Shown here piece by piece: positions 1 through 7,752 of a stretch of 64,000 nt of DNA. The DNA comes from Ruminococcus_C callidus. GTDB taxonomy: Bacteria; Bacillota; Clostridia; Oscillospirales; Ruminococcaceae. Both the position numbers and the translations under genes were made by a program. The stretch lies in the NCBI RefSeq assembly GCF_049562855.1, contig NZ_CP186925.1:2604001-2668000 (forward strand). Reading direction: 5' to 3'. The first letter of the stretch is position 1; each line of letters begins with the position of its first letter. Below the pieces are notes generated by a model that made no database searches, was not told the origin of the DNA, and saw only the letters and a list, made by a program, of their open reading frames with translations.

Positions 1-55
1 ACACGTGAATCGAAGCACAAAACCCGCGAAAATCGGAAAGAAGGAATGAAATCAG

Positions 56-3000
56 ATGAAATTCAAAAAACTCATGGCGGCAGTCACCACCGGTGTGCTT
101 GCTGTCACCAGTCTGTCCCTTTCGGGACTGATCGGCTCCGCAGAGGTGCAGGAGCTGATGAACGACACGTTCGAAAGCGGCTACGGAGCATGGAAAGGCG
201 TAGGTTCCTCGCTGTCCCTGTCCACGGAGCAAGCCCACAACGGCGGCACTTCCCTGTACTGCTATGACCGCACCGCCAACTGGGGTGCTCCCCGCTGCTC
301 CCTGACCGGAATCGTGGCTGCCGGACAGAGCTACGAGATCTCTGCCAGTGCCATGTACGAGGGCAGCGGTCAGCAGAACATGGCGATCAAAATGATCTAC
401 ACCGATGCCAACGGCACAGACCACTACGATCAGGTTGCCGCCGCACAGGCAACTGCGGGACAGTGGGTGGAGATAAAGGGCAACTACACCGTTCCCTCCG
501 GTGCCACCGATATGATCCTCTATGTGGAGATGCCGGATGCCAATACCGACCAGACCTATTATATTGACGACGTCGTCATTAAAGGCGAAAAGACAGAGAT
601 CCAGCTGGACGACAAATTCGAATCTGACTTCGACAACAACTCCACCCAGAAGTGGAACGGCCGCGGCAGTGCCAAGGTAGAACTCTCCACCAAGTACGCC
701 CACAGCGGCACGACCAGCCTGTATGTTTCCGGCAGAACCCAGCTGTGGAACGGTGCCACCCGCAGTGCGTCCGACATCATGGAAGCCGGCGGCTACTATA
801 AAGTCGGCACCTACGTGCTCTATGACGGCGACCAGTACACCGACACCCAGAAATTTTCCATTAACCTGCAATACGACCTGAACGGCAAGGAAAACTACTA
901 CACCATTGCCACCGAAACTGCAAACAAGGGCGAATGGAAATACGTGGGCAGCGAATTCACCGTGCCGGAGGGTGCGACCAACTTCTATATCTATGTACAG
1001 ACCGGCTACACCAGTGCCCCCAAGGAACAGGATCTCATGAACTTCTACATGGACGATGCAGTCGGCGAACACCTGCCGGATCCTGCCATTCAGGACGACA
1101 TCGCTTCCCTGAAAGATGCCTATTCCGACTACTTTAAGATCGGCTGTGCCTGTGCCGGTTCGGAATTCGCACAGGGTGCCACCAAAGACCTCATCAAAAA
1201 GCACTACAACAGCCTGACACTGGGCAACGAACTGAAGCCGGACAGCGTGCTGGATCAGGCACTGTCCCAGAAGTACGTGGCAGAAACCGGCGATGACACC
1301 ATGCCCCAGATCTCTCTGAACGAAGCAGACGAGATTCTGAAATTCGCCGGCGAAAACAAAATTCCGGTACGCGGTCATGTGCTGGTATGGCACAGCCAGA
1401 CACCGGACTGGTTCTTCAAGGAAAACTTCGATCCCAACGGGGCATGGGTTTCCAAGGACAAGATGACCAAGCGTCTGGAAAACTACATCAAGACCGTCAT
1501 GGAAACGCTGAAAAAGGATTACCCCGATGTGGAATTCTACGCATGGGACGTGGTGAATGAAGCCGCTTCCGATGCCGGCACCATTCGCGATGCCGGTTCC
1601 AACAACGAGGTCAACGGACAGTCTGCATGGGTCAAGGTCTACGGCGACCAGTCCTATATCCCGCTGGCGTTCGAATTCGCCAAGAAGTACGCACCGGCAG
1701 GCTGCAAGCTGTTCTACAACGACTACAACGAATACTCCCCCAACAAACAGGCGTACATCATCAGCGACATTCTGAAACCGCTGGTGGAAAAGAACCTGAT
1801 CGACGGCGTGGGCATGCAGTCCCACATCTCCATGAGTTATCCCACCATTGATCTGTACAAATCTGCCATGCAGCAGTATGCAGACCTGGGACTGGAAATT
1901 CAGGTCACCGAGCTGGACGTTTCCGAGAAGTCCAACGAATACGCCGACCAGCTGGCACTGGCACAGCGGTATCAGGACGTGTTCAAGATGTACAAGGAAA
2001 TGAAGGATTCCGGCGTAAACCTGTCCGCGGTTGTCCTCTGGGGCATCACCGACTCCACCAGTTGGATCGGCGGCTATCCCCTGCTCTTTGACAAGGACTA
2101 TCAGGCAAAGCCGTCCTATTACGCCGTGATCGACACCGACTCCGAAGTGGAAAAGCTCCAGACCATGACGGCATACCGCTATGACGGCACAGATGCCGAT
2201 CTGGAACGGGCATTGGAAATTGGTACGGCACAGTATCTCAGCACCAAAACCGGCAGTACCGGCACTTATTTCAAGGCAGCTTGGTCTGACGAAAACATGA
2301 TCGTTCGTGTTTACAATCCGGCAGTTTCAGCAGATGCTAAAAACTCCTATGTTGAAATTTTCGGAAACCAACTGGATTCTATGGGAGGCTTCCCGATTGA
2401 CGACCAAACTATTACTTCCGCTATGGAATACGTAGACCTGAAATGGGAATCCAACAGTAATGATTGGAACCCGAAAAGCGGCAGTACCGTGCACTTAGAT
2501 GTATTCAACAATAATGCTGCATGGAATTGCGTTGATGTAGCAGATTACGTTTTTAACAATAGTGACGTACCAACTGGTGCATTGCCCACCTGCGGTATTG
2601 TCACCCTGGCAGAACAGCCCAAGTATGCCGAGGCGACCAAGACCGAAACACCCATTACCATTGACGGGGACATCGATGCCGCATGGGCAGATGCCAACAC
2701 CATTGATGTCAACACCTACTCCATGGGCAACGGTGCGACCGCCGTTTCCAAGATGCTCTGGGACGAGAACTGCCTCTATGTGCTGACCGAAGTCACCGAT
2801 CCCGTACTCAGCGTGGCAAGTGCCAACGCCTACGAGCAGGACACTGTGGAAGTATTCTTCGACGAGAACAACCACAAGACTTCCTCTTACGAGAGCGACG
2901 ACATTCAGTGCCGTATCAACTACGAGAACGACAAGACCGTTACCGACGGACGTTCCACTGACGCATTCCTCTCCGGCACGAAAAAGACCGACAAGGGCTA

Positions 3001-3532
3001 TATCGTCGAGGTGGCAATTCCGTACACTATCGGTTCGTTCCACGCTGACCAGATCGTAGGCTTTGACGTACAGGTCAACGATGACGGCACCGGCGACGGC
3101 AAGCGTACCAGCATGGCCAACTGGAACGACCTCACCGGTCAGGGCTACATCAACACCAGCGGTTTCGGTGTACTGAAACTGGTGGGTGACGGCACAGTTA
3201 CCACAGACACCACTGTAACGACCACCACCACTGGTACAACTTCCACCACAACAGAAACTGTCACCTCTGCCACCACCTCCGACAGCAGCACAAACACTTC
3301 GGAAAGCGGTGAAAGCGGACTGACACTGTACGGCGATGTCAACATGGACAGCCGTGTAGACATTACCGATGCGGTTCTGCTGAACAAGGCAGTGGCAAAC
3401 GTTGTCACACTGGGAAGCACCCAGAAGAAGAATGCGGACTGCGATGCCGACAGCGAGATCAGCGGCAATGATGCTGTCGTTCTGCTGAAGTTCCTGGTAT
3501 CCATTATCCACACCCTGCCCAGTGCAGAATAA
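56..3532 (+). CDS. Dockerin-bearing modular GH10 endo-xylanase (CBM22-CBM22-GH10-CBM9)
   Basis: Secreted 1158-residue endo-beta-1,4-xylanase expected to join a cellulosome. Order of parts: signal peptide (about 1-30), two CBM22-like modules (about 31-175 and 183-345), GH10 catalytic domain (about 350-700), a CBM9-like stretch (about 720-845), a clearer CBM9 (about 860-1050), a Thr-rich linker, and a type I dockerin with two calcium loops (about 1091-1158). The GH10 acid/base is visible as E502 in DVVNEA and the nucleophile as E619 in VTELDVS. The start at 56 follows AAAGAAGGA at 37-45. The DNA for residues about 725-845 (2230-2590) is more AT-rich, with codons such as TTA, GTT and ATT that are rare in the rest of the gene. 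Family assignment is firm; the limits of the first CBM9-like part are not. Confidence 0.95.
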   Translation: MKFKKLMAAVTTGVLAVTSLSLSGLIGSAEVQELMNDTFESGYGAWKGVGSSLSLSTEQAHNGGTSLYCYDRTANWGAPRCSLTGIVAAGQSYEISASAMYEGSGQQNMAIKMIYTDANGTDHYDQVAAAQATAGQWVEIKGNYTVPSGATDMILYVEMPDANTDQTYYIDDVVIKGEKTEIQLDDKFESDFDNNSTQKWNGRGSAKVELSTKYAHSGTTSLYVSGRTQLWNGATRSASDIMEAGGYYKVGTYVLYDGDQYTDTQKFSINLQYDLNGKENYYTIATETANKGEWKYVGSEFTVPEGATNFYIYVQTGYTSAPKEQDLMNFYMDDAVGEHLPDPAIQDDIASLKDAYSDYFKIGCACAGSEFAQGATKDLIKKHYNSLTLGNELKPDSVLDQALSQKYVAETGDDTMPQISLNEADEILKFAGENKIPVRGHVLVWHSQTPDWFFKENFDPNGAWVSKDKMTKRLENYIKTVMETLKKDYPDVEFYAWDVVNEAASDAGTIRDAGSNNEVNGQSAWVKVYGDQSYIPLAFEFAKKYAPAGCKLFYNDYNEYSPNKQAYIISDILKPLVEKNLIDGVGMQSHISMSYPTIDLYKSAMQQYADLGLEIQVTELDVSEKSNEYADQLALAQRYQDVFKMYKEMKDSGVNLSAVVLWGITDSTSWIGGYPLLFDKDYQAKPSYYAVIDTDSEVEKLQTMTAYRYDGTDADLERALEIGTAQYLSTKTGSTGTYFKAAWSDENMIVRVYNPAVSADAKNSYVEIFGNQLDSMGGFPIDDQTITSAMEYVDLKWESNSNDWNPKSGSTVHLDVFNNNAAWNCVDVADYVFNNSDVPTGALPTCGIVTLAEQPKYAEATKTETPITIDGDIDAAWADANTIDVNTYSMGNGATAVSKMLWDENCLYVLTEVTDPVLSVASANAYEQDTVEVFFDENNHKTSSYESDDIQCRINYENDKTVTDGRSTDAFLSGTKKTDKGYIVEVAIPYTIGSFHADQIVGFDVQVNDDGTGDGKRTSMANWNDLTGQGYINTSGFGVLKLVGDGTVTTDTTVTTTTTGTTSTTTETVTSATTSDSSTNTSESGESGLTLYGDVNMDSRVDITDAVLLNKAVANVVTLGSTQKKNADCDADSEISGNDAVVLLKFLVSIIHTLPSAE

Positions 3533-3579
3533 GCGTACACTGACAAGCGAACACGATGTAACGGTTAAAAATGAGGATA

Positions 3580-3721
3580 AGCCTCCCTTGAAAAGGGAGG
3601 GGGACCAGCGAAGCTGGTGGAGGGATTCTGCTGAAATCTTTTCTTTTTATTTCAGATTTCACATAAAAAATCCCTCAGTCAGCACAAAGTACGCACTTTG
3701 GGTGTCTTTTCAAGGGAGCCT
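3580..3721. repeat. MITE-like inverted repeat after the xylanase gene
   Basis: About 142 bp bounded by inverted arms: GCCTCCCTTGAAAAG at 3581-3595 and CTTTTCAAGGGAGCC at 3706-3720, with one mismatch. The left arm is itself palindromic (CCTCCCTTGAAAAGGGAGG). The interior carries smaller hairpins such as CCAGCGAAGCTGG and no open frame. From memory, similar segments are common in clostridial gut genomes, so it is probably a non-autonomous dispersed repeat. No other complete copy is in this window. Confidence 0.6.
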
Positions 3722-3762
3722 GATCTGTAAAGTTTTAAAATTACAATACTAGAGAAAATTCG

Positions 3763-3800
3763 AAAAGCGGAGATTCCATGTACCAGAATCTCCGCTTTTT
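3763..3800. terminator. Bidirectional intrinsic terminator
   Basis: Perfect stem AAAAGCGGAGATTC / GAATCTCCGCTTTT with a short loop, with A-runs on the left and T-runs on the right. It lies between the convergent xylanase and EamA genes and can serve both. Confidence 0.85.
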
Positions 3801-3822
3801 GTAATATACAATTATACGAATT

Positions 3823-4707
3823 TTATTTATCCGATTCTTTGTTATAGAAAAACATAACCACTGCCATAGCAATGATGATACAGTACCCCAGAATGCTCAG
3901 CCAGTCGGGAATCTGTGCAAACAGCAAAAATCCCAAGCCTGCGGCAAAAATGATCTGGGTGTAATCGTAAACGGAAATTTCCTTTGCCGGTGCATAGCAG
4001 TACGCAGAAGTGACACCGAACTGTCCGCCTGCCGCCGAAAGCCCTGCCATAACCAGACACAACAGCTGCTTCCACGTCATAGGCTCATAGCAGAACAGCA
4101 GATACGGCAATGTCACCACACAGGAAAAGGCGGAGAAGAAAAAGACGATATACGCCTTATTCTCCCCGATCTGCCCCAGACGGCGTACCATGGTATAGGC
4201 AACGCCTGCCCCGAAGCCGCCCAGTAGTCCGATCAGGGACGGAAACAAATCCGCATTGGCAAAGGTGGGCTTGATGACACACAGTGCCCCCACAAATGCC
4301 CCCAGCACGATCAGCCCCTGTTTCCAGTTCAGTTTTTCCCGCAGAAAGATCCACGAACAGAGAATTGCAAAAAACGGGGACATCTTATTCAGAATCGACG
4401 CGTCCGACAGTGCCAGATGATCGATCGCGTAAAAATTGCACAGGATCCCCAGCGTTCCCGCCGTGGCACGCAGTACCAGAAACGGCAGAGATCCCTTTTT
4501 CGGCAGAAAGCAGCCGTGTTCCCGCAGAAGCATCGCCAGTGCGAACAACAGTGCCACCAGATTCCGGAAAAAGCTTTTCTGGATAAACGGCAGATCGCCG
4601 GAGAGCCGCACAAAGGCATTCATCCATGCAAAACAAAACGCCGACAAAATGATGCAGATCATGCCCTTCTGCCGGTCAGACAAAGAACGCTTTGTCATGA
4701 TTTTCAT
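3823..4707 (-). CDS. EamA/DMT-family inner membrane transporter
   Basis: A 294-residue, very hydrophobic protein with about ten predicted membrane spans in two homologous halves, the usual size and layout of the EamA (drug/metabolite transporter) family. The N-terminal half carries the family-like stretch with SDASILNKMSPFF. Substrate cannot be told from sequence; amino acids, nucleotides or drugs are all possible. Its start lies 6 bp after the stop of the CLC gene on the same strand, so the two are probably co-transcribed. The alternative start at 4699 (MTKRSL) is also possible. Confidence 0.85.
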   Translation of the reverse strand: MKIMTKRSLSDRQKGMICIILSAFCFAWMNAFVRLSGDLPFIQKSFFRNLVALLFALAMLLREHGCFLPKKGSLPFLVLRATAGTLGILCNFYAIDHLALSDASILNKMSPFFAILCSWIFLREKLNWKQGLIVLGAFVGALCVIKPTFANADLFPSLIGLLGGFGAGVAYTMVRRLGQIGENKAYIVFFFSAFSCVVTLPYLLFCYEPMTWKQLLCLVMAGLSAAGGQFGVTSAYCYAPAKEISVYDYTQIIFAAGLGFLLFAQIPDWLSILGYCIIIAMAVVMFFYNKESDK

Positions 4708-4713
4708 CTTCTT

Positions 4714-6006
4714 TCATTGACGTGTTTTATGGCTGACATAGCCGCCGGTGAACTTGGAGGACAGGAACGTCTGTTCCCCATACAGCCCGTAATAGCCGGA
4801 GAGCAGATAGCTGACGGCGACTGCCAGCAGATAATACGGAGCACCCGCCATACCGAACAGTTCAGATGCGATCATCATAGAAGCCAGCGGGCAGTTGGTC
4901 ACGCCGCAGAACAGTGCCGCCATGCCTACTGCCGCACAGAGAGAGGGCGAAATTCCCAGCAAGTGCCCGAACAGACAGCCAAACGTTGCCCCAATGAAAA
5001 AGGAAGGTACGATCTCGCCGCCCTTAAAGCCGCCGCCCAATGTCAACGCCGTGAAGATCATCTTCGCCAGAAACGCATACCAGACCACCTGCCCTGCCAC
5101 GGCACGCCGCATCACCTCGCCGCCAATGCCCAGATAGTCCTGATTATGTACCAGCAACGCCAGCACCCAGAGCACACCGCTTGCCGCCAGAATCCGCAGA
5201 TATGGATTTTTGCAATACTTTTTCAGGAAGTGTTCCGTCTGGTGCAGCAGCACACAGAACAGAATGCTCACCGCCGCACAGCAAACGCCCAGCAGCAAAA
5301 TTTTCAATGCCGGCACCACCTGAAACGCCGGAATTTCCCCGATCGTATACTTCGCCAGCGGAATGCCGCATTTGCCCGCCAGCCACGAAGCCGTCAGAGA
5401 AGCAATGGTACAGGGCACCAGTGCCGCGTACCGCATGGCACCGACACACACCACTTCCATGGCGAAAACCGGTGCCGCAATGGGCGTACGGAAAATTGCC
5501 GAAAACGCCGCCGACATGCCGCAGAGCATCAGCACCTGTTTATCCCGTTCCGCCAGACGGAACACCCGTCCCAGCATACTGCCCACACTGCCGCCCAGCT
5601 GCAACGCCGCACCTTCCCGTCCGGCACTGCCGCCGCAGAAGTGGGTCACTACGGTGGAAATGAAAATCAGCGGTGCCATTTGCATAGGCAGTTCCGTTTC
5701 TGCCCGCAGCGAAGCCAGCACCATATTGGTGCCCTTGTCGTTCTGGTCGTGACTGATGCGGTACAGCCACACGATCAGCAGACCGCCGGCGGGAAGTGTC
5801 AGCACTGTCCACCAATGCCCCGTCCGGAATGTCGTCACCCACTGTATGGCATACACAAAAGCAATCCCGATAAATCCCACCAGAACGCCCATCAGCACAG
5901 AGTAAAACACCCACCGCAGCAGCAGCCGCAAATGGGAAAGAATGTGGATACCGCTGTGCAGCAGCCGTCCTTTCCAGTGGGAAAGAAAACGTTCCCTTGA
6001 ACGCAT
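4714..6006 (-). CDS. CLC-family antiporter, probably fluoride-specific (CLC-F type)
   Basis: A 430-residue CLC membrane protein with about ten hydrophobic helices. The selectivity loop that reads GSGIP in chloride CLCs here reads GTNMV (residues 92-96), so a Met replaces the central Ser. The gating-glutamate motif reads GREGA at 129-133 (E131), preceded by FGGS-like CGGSA and followed by QLGGS. From knowledge of the family, a Met at the central Ser position is typical of F-/H+ antiporters, so fluoride export is more likely than chloride transport. It shares an operon with the EamA gene. No fluoride (crcB) riboswitch is visible upstream; AGGAGG lies 7 bp before the start. Many databases would call this a voltage-gated chloride channel. 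Confidence 0.85.
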   Translation of the reverse strand: MRSRERFLSHWKGRLLHSGIHILSHLRLLLRWVFYSVLMGVLVGFIGIAFVYAIQWVTTFRTGHWWTVLTLPAGGLLIVWLYRISHDQNDKGTNMVLASLRAETELPMQMAPLIFISTVVTHFCGGSAGREGAALQLGGSVGSMLGRVFRLAERDKQVLMLCGMSAAFSAIFRTPIAAPVFAMEVVCVGAMRYAALVPCTIASLTASWLAGKCGIPLAKYTIGEIPAFQVVPALKILLLGVCCAAVSILFCVLLHQTEHFLKKYCKNPYLRILAASGVLWVLALLVHNQDYLGIGGEVMRRAVAGQVVWYAFLAKMIFTALTLGGGFKGGEIVPSFFIGATFGCLFGHLLGISPSLCAAVGMAALFCGVTNCPLASMMIASELFGMAGAPYYLLAVAVSYLLSGYYGLYGEQTFLSSKFTGGYVSHKTRQ

Positions 6007-6029
6007 ACCATTCCTCCTGACACAAACGC

Positions 6030-6062
6030 AATCCTCCGGAAAGTCATGCTTTCCAGAGGATT
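6030..6062 (-). promoter_or_regulatory. Strong hairpin in the leader of the CLC gene
   Basis: Arms AATCCTCCGGAAAG and CTTTCCAGAGGATT form a 14-bp stem (one G-U pair in the leftward RNA) with a 5-base loop, ending about 10 bases before the AGGAGG of the CLC gene. No T-run follows, so it is a poor terminator. It could stabilise RNA or limit read-through from rubrerythrin. Function not assigned. Confidence 0.4.
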
Positions 6063-6113
6063 TCCGTCCAATTTTATTTGCAAGATATTTGCAAGGAAAG
6101 TGATTTCCTTAAG

Positions 6114-6146
6114 GCAACACCGCACAGAGCTTGTACGTAAGATGCC
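6114..6146. repeat. Truncated relative of the GGCAATACC element
   Basis: GGCAACACCGCACAGAGC followed by a TTGTACGTAAGATGCC segment matches the left end and beginning of the core of the dispersed palindromic family, then stops at the rubrerythrin stop codon. It looks like a decayed fragment. Confidence 0.5.
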
Positions 6147-6689
6147 TTAATAGTTCTCAGCCTTGACCTGAAAATAGGACTGCGGGTGCTGGCAGACCGG
6201 ACAGACCTCCGGAGCCTTTTTGCCTACGACAATGTGACCGCAGTTGGCACATTCCCAGATGACATCGCCGTCCTTGGAAAAGACGCAGTCGCCCTCGATA
6301 TTGGCGAGCAGCTTGCGATAACGTGCTTCGTGTTCCTTCTCGATCGCACCCACCGCCTCAAACAGTGCCGCGATCTGTGTGAAGCCCTCTGCCTTTGCCT
6401 GCTCCGCGAACTCGACATACATATCTGTCCACTCGTAGTTTTCGCCGGCAGCCGCATCTTTCAGGTTCTCCGTTGTTTCCGGCATCACGCCGCCATGCAG
6501 CAGCTTGAACCAGATCTTCGCGTGTTCCTTTTCATTGTTGGCAGTTTCCTCGAACAGCTTGCCGATTTGCACATAACCGTCTTTCTTTGCCTTGGAAGCG
6601 TAATAATTATACTTGGTGAATGCCTGTGATTCGCCGGCAAATGCCGCCAGCAAATTTTTTTCCGTCTGTGAACCTTTCAGTTCTGCCAT
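6147..6689 (-). CDS. rbr: Rubrerythrin
   Basis: A 180-residue non-haem iron peroxidase that reduces hydrogen peroxide in anaerobes. The N-terminal ferritin-like four-helix part shows the paired di-iron motifs (E of AGESQAF, ANNEKEH, and the second-half GAIEKEHEARY). The C-terminal rubredoxin-like knuckle has CANC and CPVC cysteines for a mononuclear iron. It lies 60 bp downstream of perR on the same strand, the usual arrangement for a peroxide-induced operon. Length is normal for the family. Confidence 0.96.
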   Translation of the reverse strand: MAELKGSQTEKNLLAAFAGESQAFTKYNYYASKAKKDGYVQIGKLFEETANNEKEHAKIWFKLLHGGVMPETTENLKDAAAGENYEWTDMYVEFAEQAKAEGFTQIAALFEAVGAIEKEHEARYRKLLANIEGDCVFSKDGDVIWECANCGHIVVGKKAPEVCPVCQHPQSYFQVKAENY

Positions 6690-6749
6690 GATATGACCTC
6701 CTTTTCATCTTGGAGAAAGCAAAACAAAACTGTTGCATACAAACAAGTT

Positions 6750-7190
6750 TTATTCCGCATTTTTCCTATGTGGTTCTTCGGTGGTTTGCAGCTGTGCCCG
6801 CTGTTCCGCCGCCTTTCGACAGGCGGGACACAATCCGGAAAAGACAATGTGATGGGATTCCACCAGAAAATCCTCGCAGCCTACGATCTTGCTGCACAGG
6901 TCGCTCTGATAGGGCATGTTCACATCGAACACCCGATTGCAGCTGCGGCATTCCAGATGATAGTGGGGCTTGGTGTTGAAATCGAAACAGTCTGCCCCGT
7001 CCGGAATGGGAATGTGCAGGATCTCGCCCTGCTCTGACAGGATCTTCAGATTCCGGTAGACCGTTGCCTTGCTGATCAGCGTGTTCTCTGCGGCGATCTC
7101 CCGAAAGATTTCGTCTGCCGTAGGGTGATTGTGCATTCGCCGTACCGTTTCCAGCACCAGACGACGCTGAAGCGTATTGCGATTTTTCAT
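6750..7190 (-). CDS. perR: PerR-type Fur family peroxide sensor/repressor
   Basis: A 146-residue Fur-family repressor with an N-terminal winged helix (recognition helix in ISKATVYRNLKIL) and a C-terminal dimerisation domain. Two CxxC pairs (CRSC and CPAC) make the structural zinc site, and the D/H-rich stretch DCFDFNTKPHYH fits the regulatory metal site of PerR, where His oxidation senses peroxide. I chose the ATG at 7190 because AAAGGA lies 9 bases upstream; an in-frame TTG at 7199 abuts that site and is unlikely. The neighbouring rubrerythrin supports PerR over Fur or Zur. Confidence 0.88.
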   Translation of the reverse strand: MKNRNTLQRRLVLETVRRMHNHPTADEIFREIAAENTLISKATVYRNLKILSEQGEILHIPIPDGADCFDFNTKPHYHLECRSCNRVFDVNMPYQSDLCSKIVGCEDFLVESHHIVFSGLCPACRKAAEQRAQLQTTEEPHRKNAE

Positions 7191-7210
7191 AAAAATCAAT
7201 CCTTTAAGCC

Positions 7211-7231
7211 GAGCATATACAAGATATGCTC
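7211..7231. promoter_or_regulatory. Inverted repeat in the perR leader (candidate operator)
   Basis: GAGCATAT-ACAAG-ATATGCTC is a perfect 8-bp inverted repeat between the perR -10 box and its ribosome binding site. It sits where an autoregulatory operator or a leader hairpin would be. It does not match the Bacillus Per box closely, so the assignment is tentative. Confidence 0.4.
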
Positions 7232-7255
7232 TAATAGTATCAGTTCTTAATTAAC

Positions 7256-7284
7256 ATTATATACTATCTGATTTGACTTGTCAA
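7256..7284 (-). promoter_or_regulatory. Sigma-70-type promoter of perR-rbr
   Basis: Reading leftward, TTGACA (7284-7279), a 17-bp spacer and TATAAT (7261-7256) match the consensus exactly, 65 bp upstream of the perR start. Confidence 0.85.
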
Positions 7285-7359
7285 GAGATTTTTCTAAAAA
7301 GGCAACACAACAACATCATTTCCCCTCTTTTATTGTCGCCGGTTTCCGGAAGATTATAC

Positions 7360-7393
7360 AAAAAAGCCTGCCTTGACAAAAAGCAAGACAGGC
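7360..7393 (-). terminator. Intrinsic terminator of the thiEDC transcript
   Basis: Leftward stem GCCTGTCTTG / CAAGGCAGGC (one G-U pair) followed by a run of six Us. It lies beyond the 335-bp element that follows thiC, so that element should be part of the thiC 3' UTR. Confidence 0.75.
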
Positions 7394-7417
7394 TCGATAC
7401 CACAAATTACGCTTTAC

Positions 7418-7752
7418 GGCAATACCGCACAAAGATTGTGCGACAGATGCGTCGTCAAATTTTTCGTCAGATGAAACAAAAAGCGGAGTGAATACTTGAT
7501 GTATTCACGAGCATTTTTGTGAAATATGAAAGTCTGTTTCGTATCTGACGTATGCAGATTGCGTCGTCAGATTTTTTGAGAGATGAAGGGAAAAACGGAG
7601 AAAATCCTTTGTGGATTTTCGAGTATTTTCCCGAAATATCTCGGAAAATATGCACGCAAGATGCGTGCGGGAAGATACGAAACAGGCTCTGAAGGGAAAT
7701 TTGCAAGCAGATGGCGTGCAAAGTCGCCAGACGCTCTTTGTGCGGTATTGCC
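7418..7752 (+). repeat. 335-bp GGCAATACC element, copy 1 (4-bp duplication TTAC)
   Basis: Full-length member of the dispersed family: 17-bp perfect terminal inverted repeats GGCAATACCGCACAAAG, outer palindrome centred on GTGAATAC-TTGAT-GTATTCAC, and a nested inner palindrome centred on GAAAATCC-TTTGT-GGATTTTC. It is flanked on both sides by TTAC. The right end abuts the thiC stop codon at 7753. Peptides readable inside it are shared by all copies only because the DNA is repeated. Confidence 0.9.

Noticed and set aside
6007..6146. Fluoride (crcB) riboswitch before the CLC gene
   Set aside because: The conserved GGCGATGG and CTGATG parts are missing; only a plain hairpin and an element fragment are seen.
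7211..7261. Canonical Per box (TTATAATNATTATAA) at the perR promoter
   Set aside because: The sequence near the -10 box is AT-rich but no good match was found; only the GAGCATAT inverted repeat is reported.
7418..7752. CRISPR array
   Set aside because: The repeats are dispersed kilobases apart, palindromic and hundreds of bases long, with no regular spacers and no cas genes.
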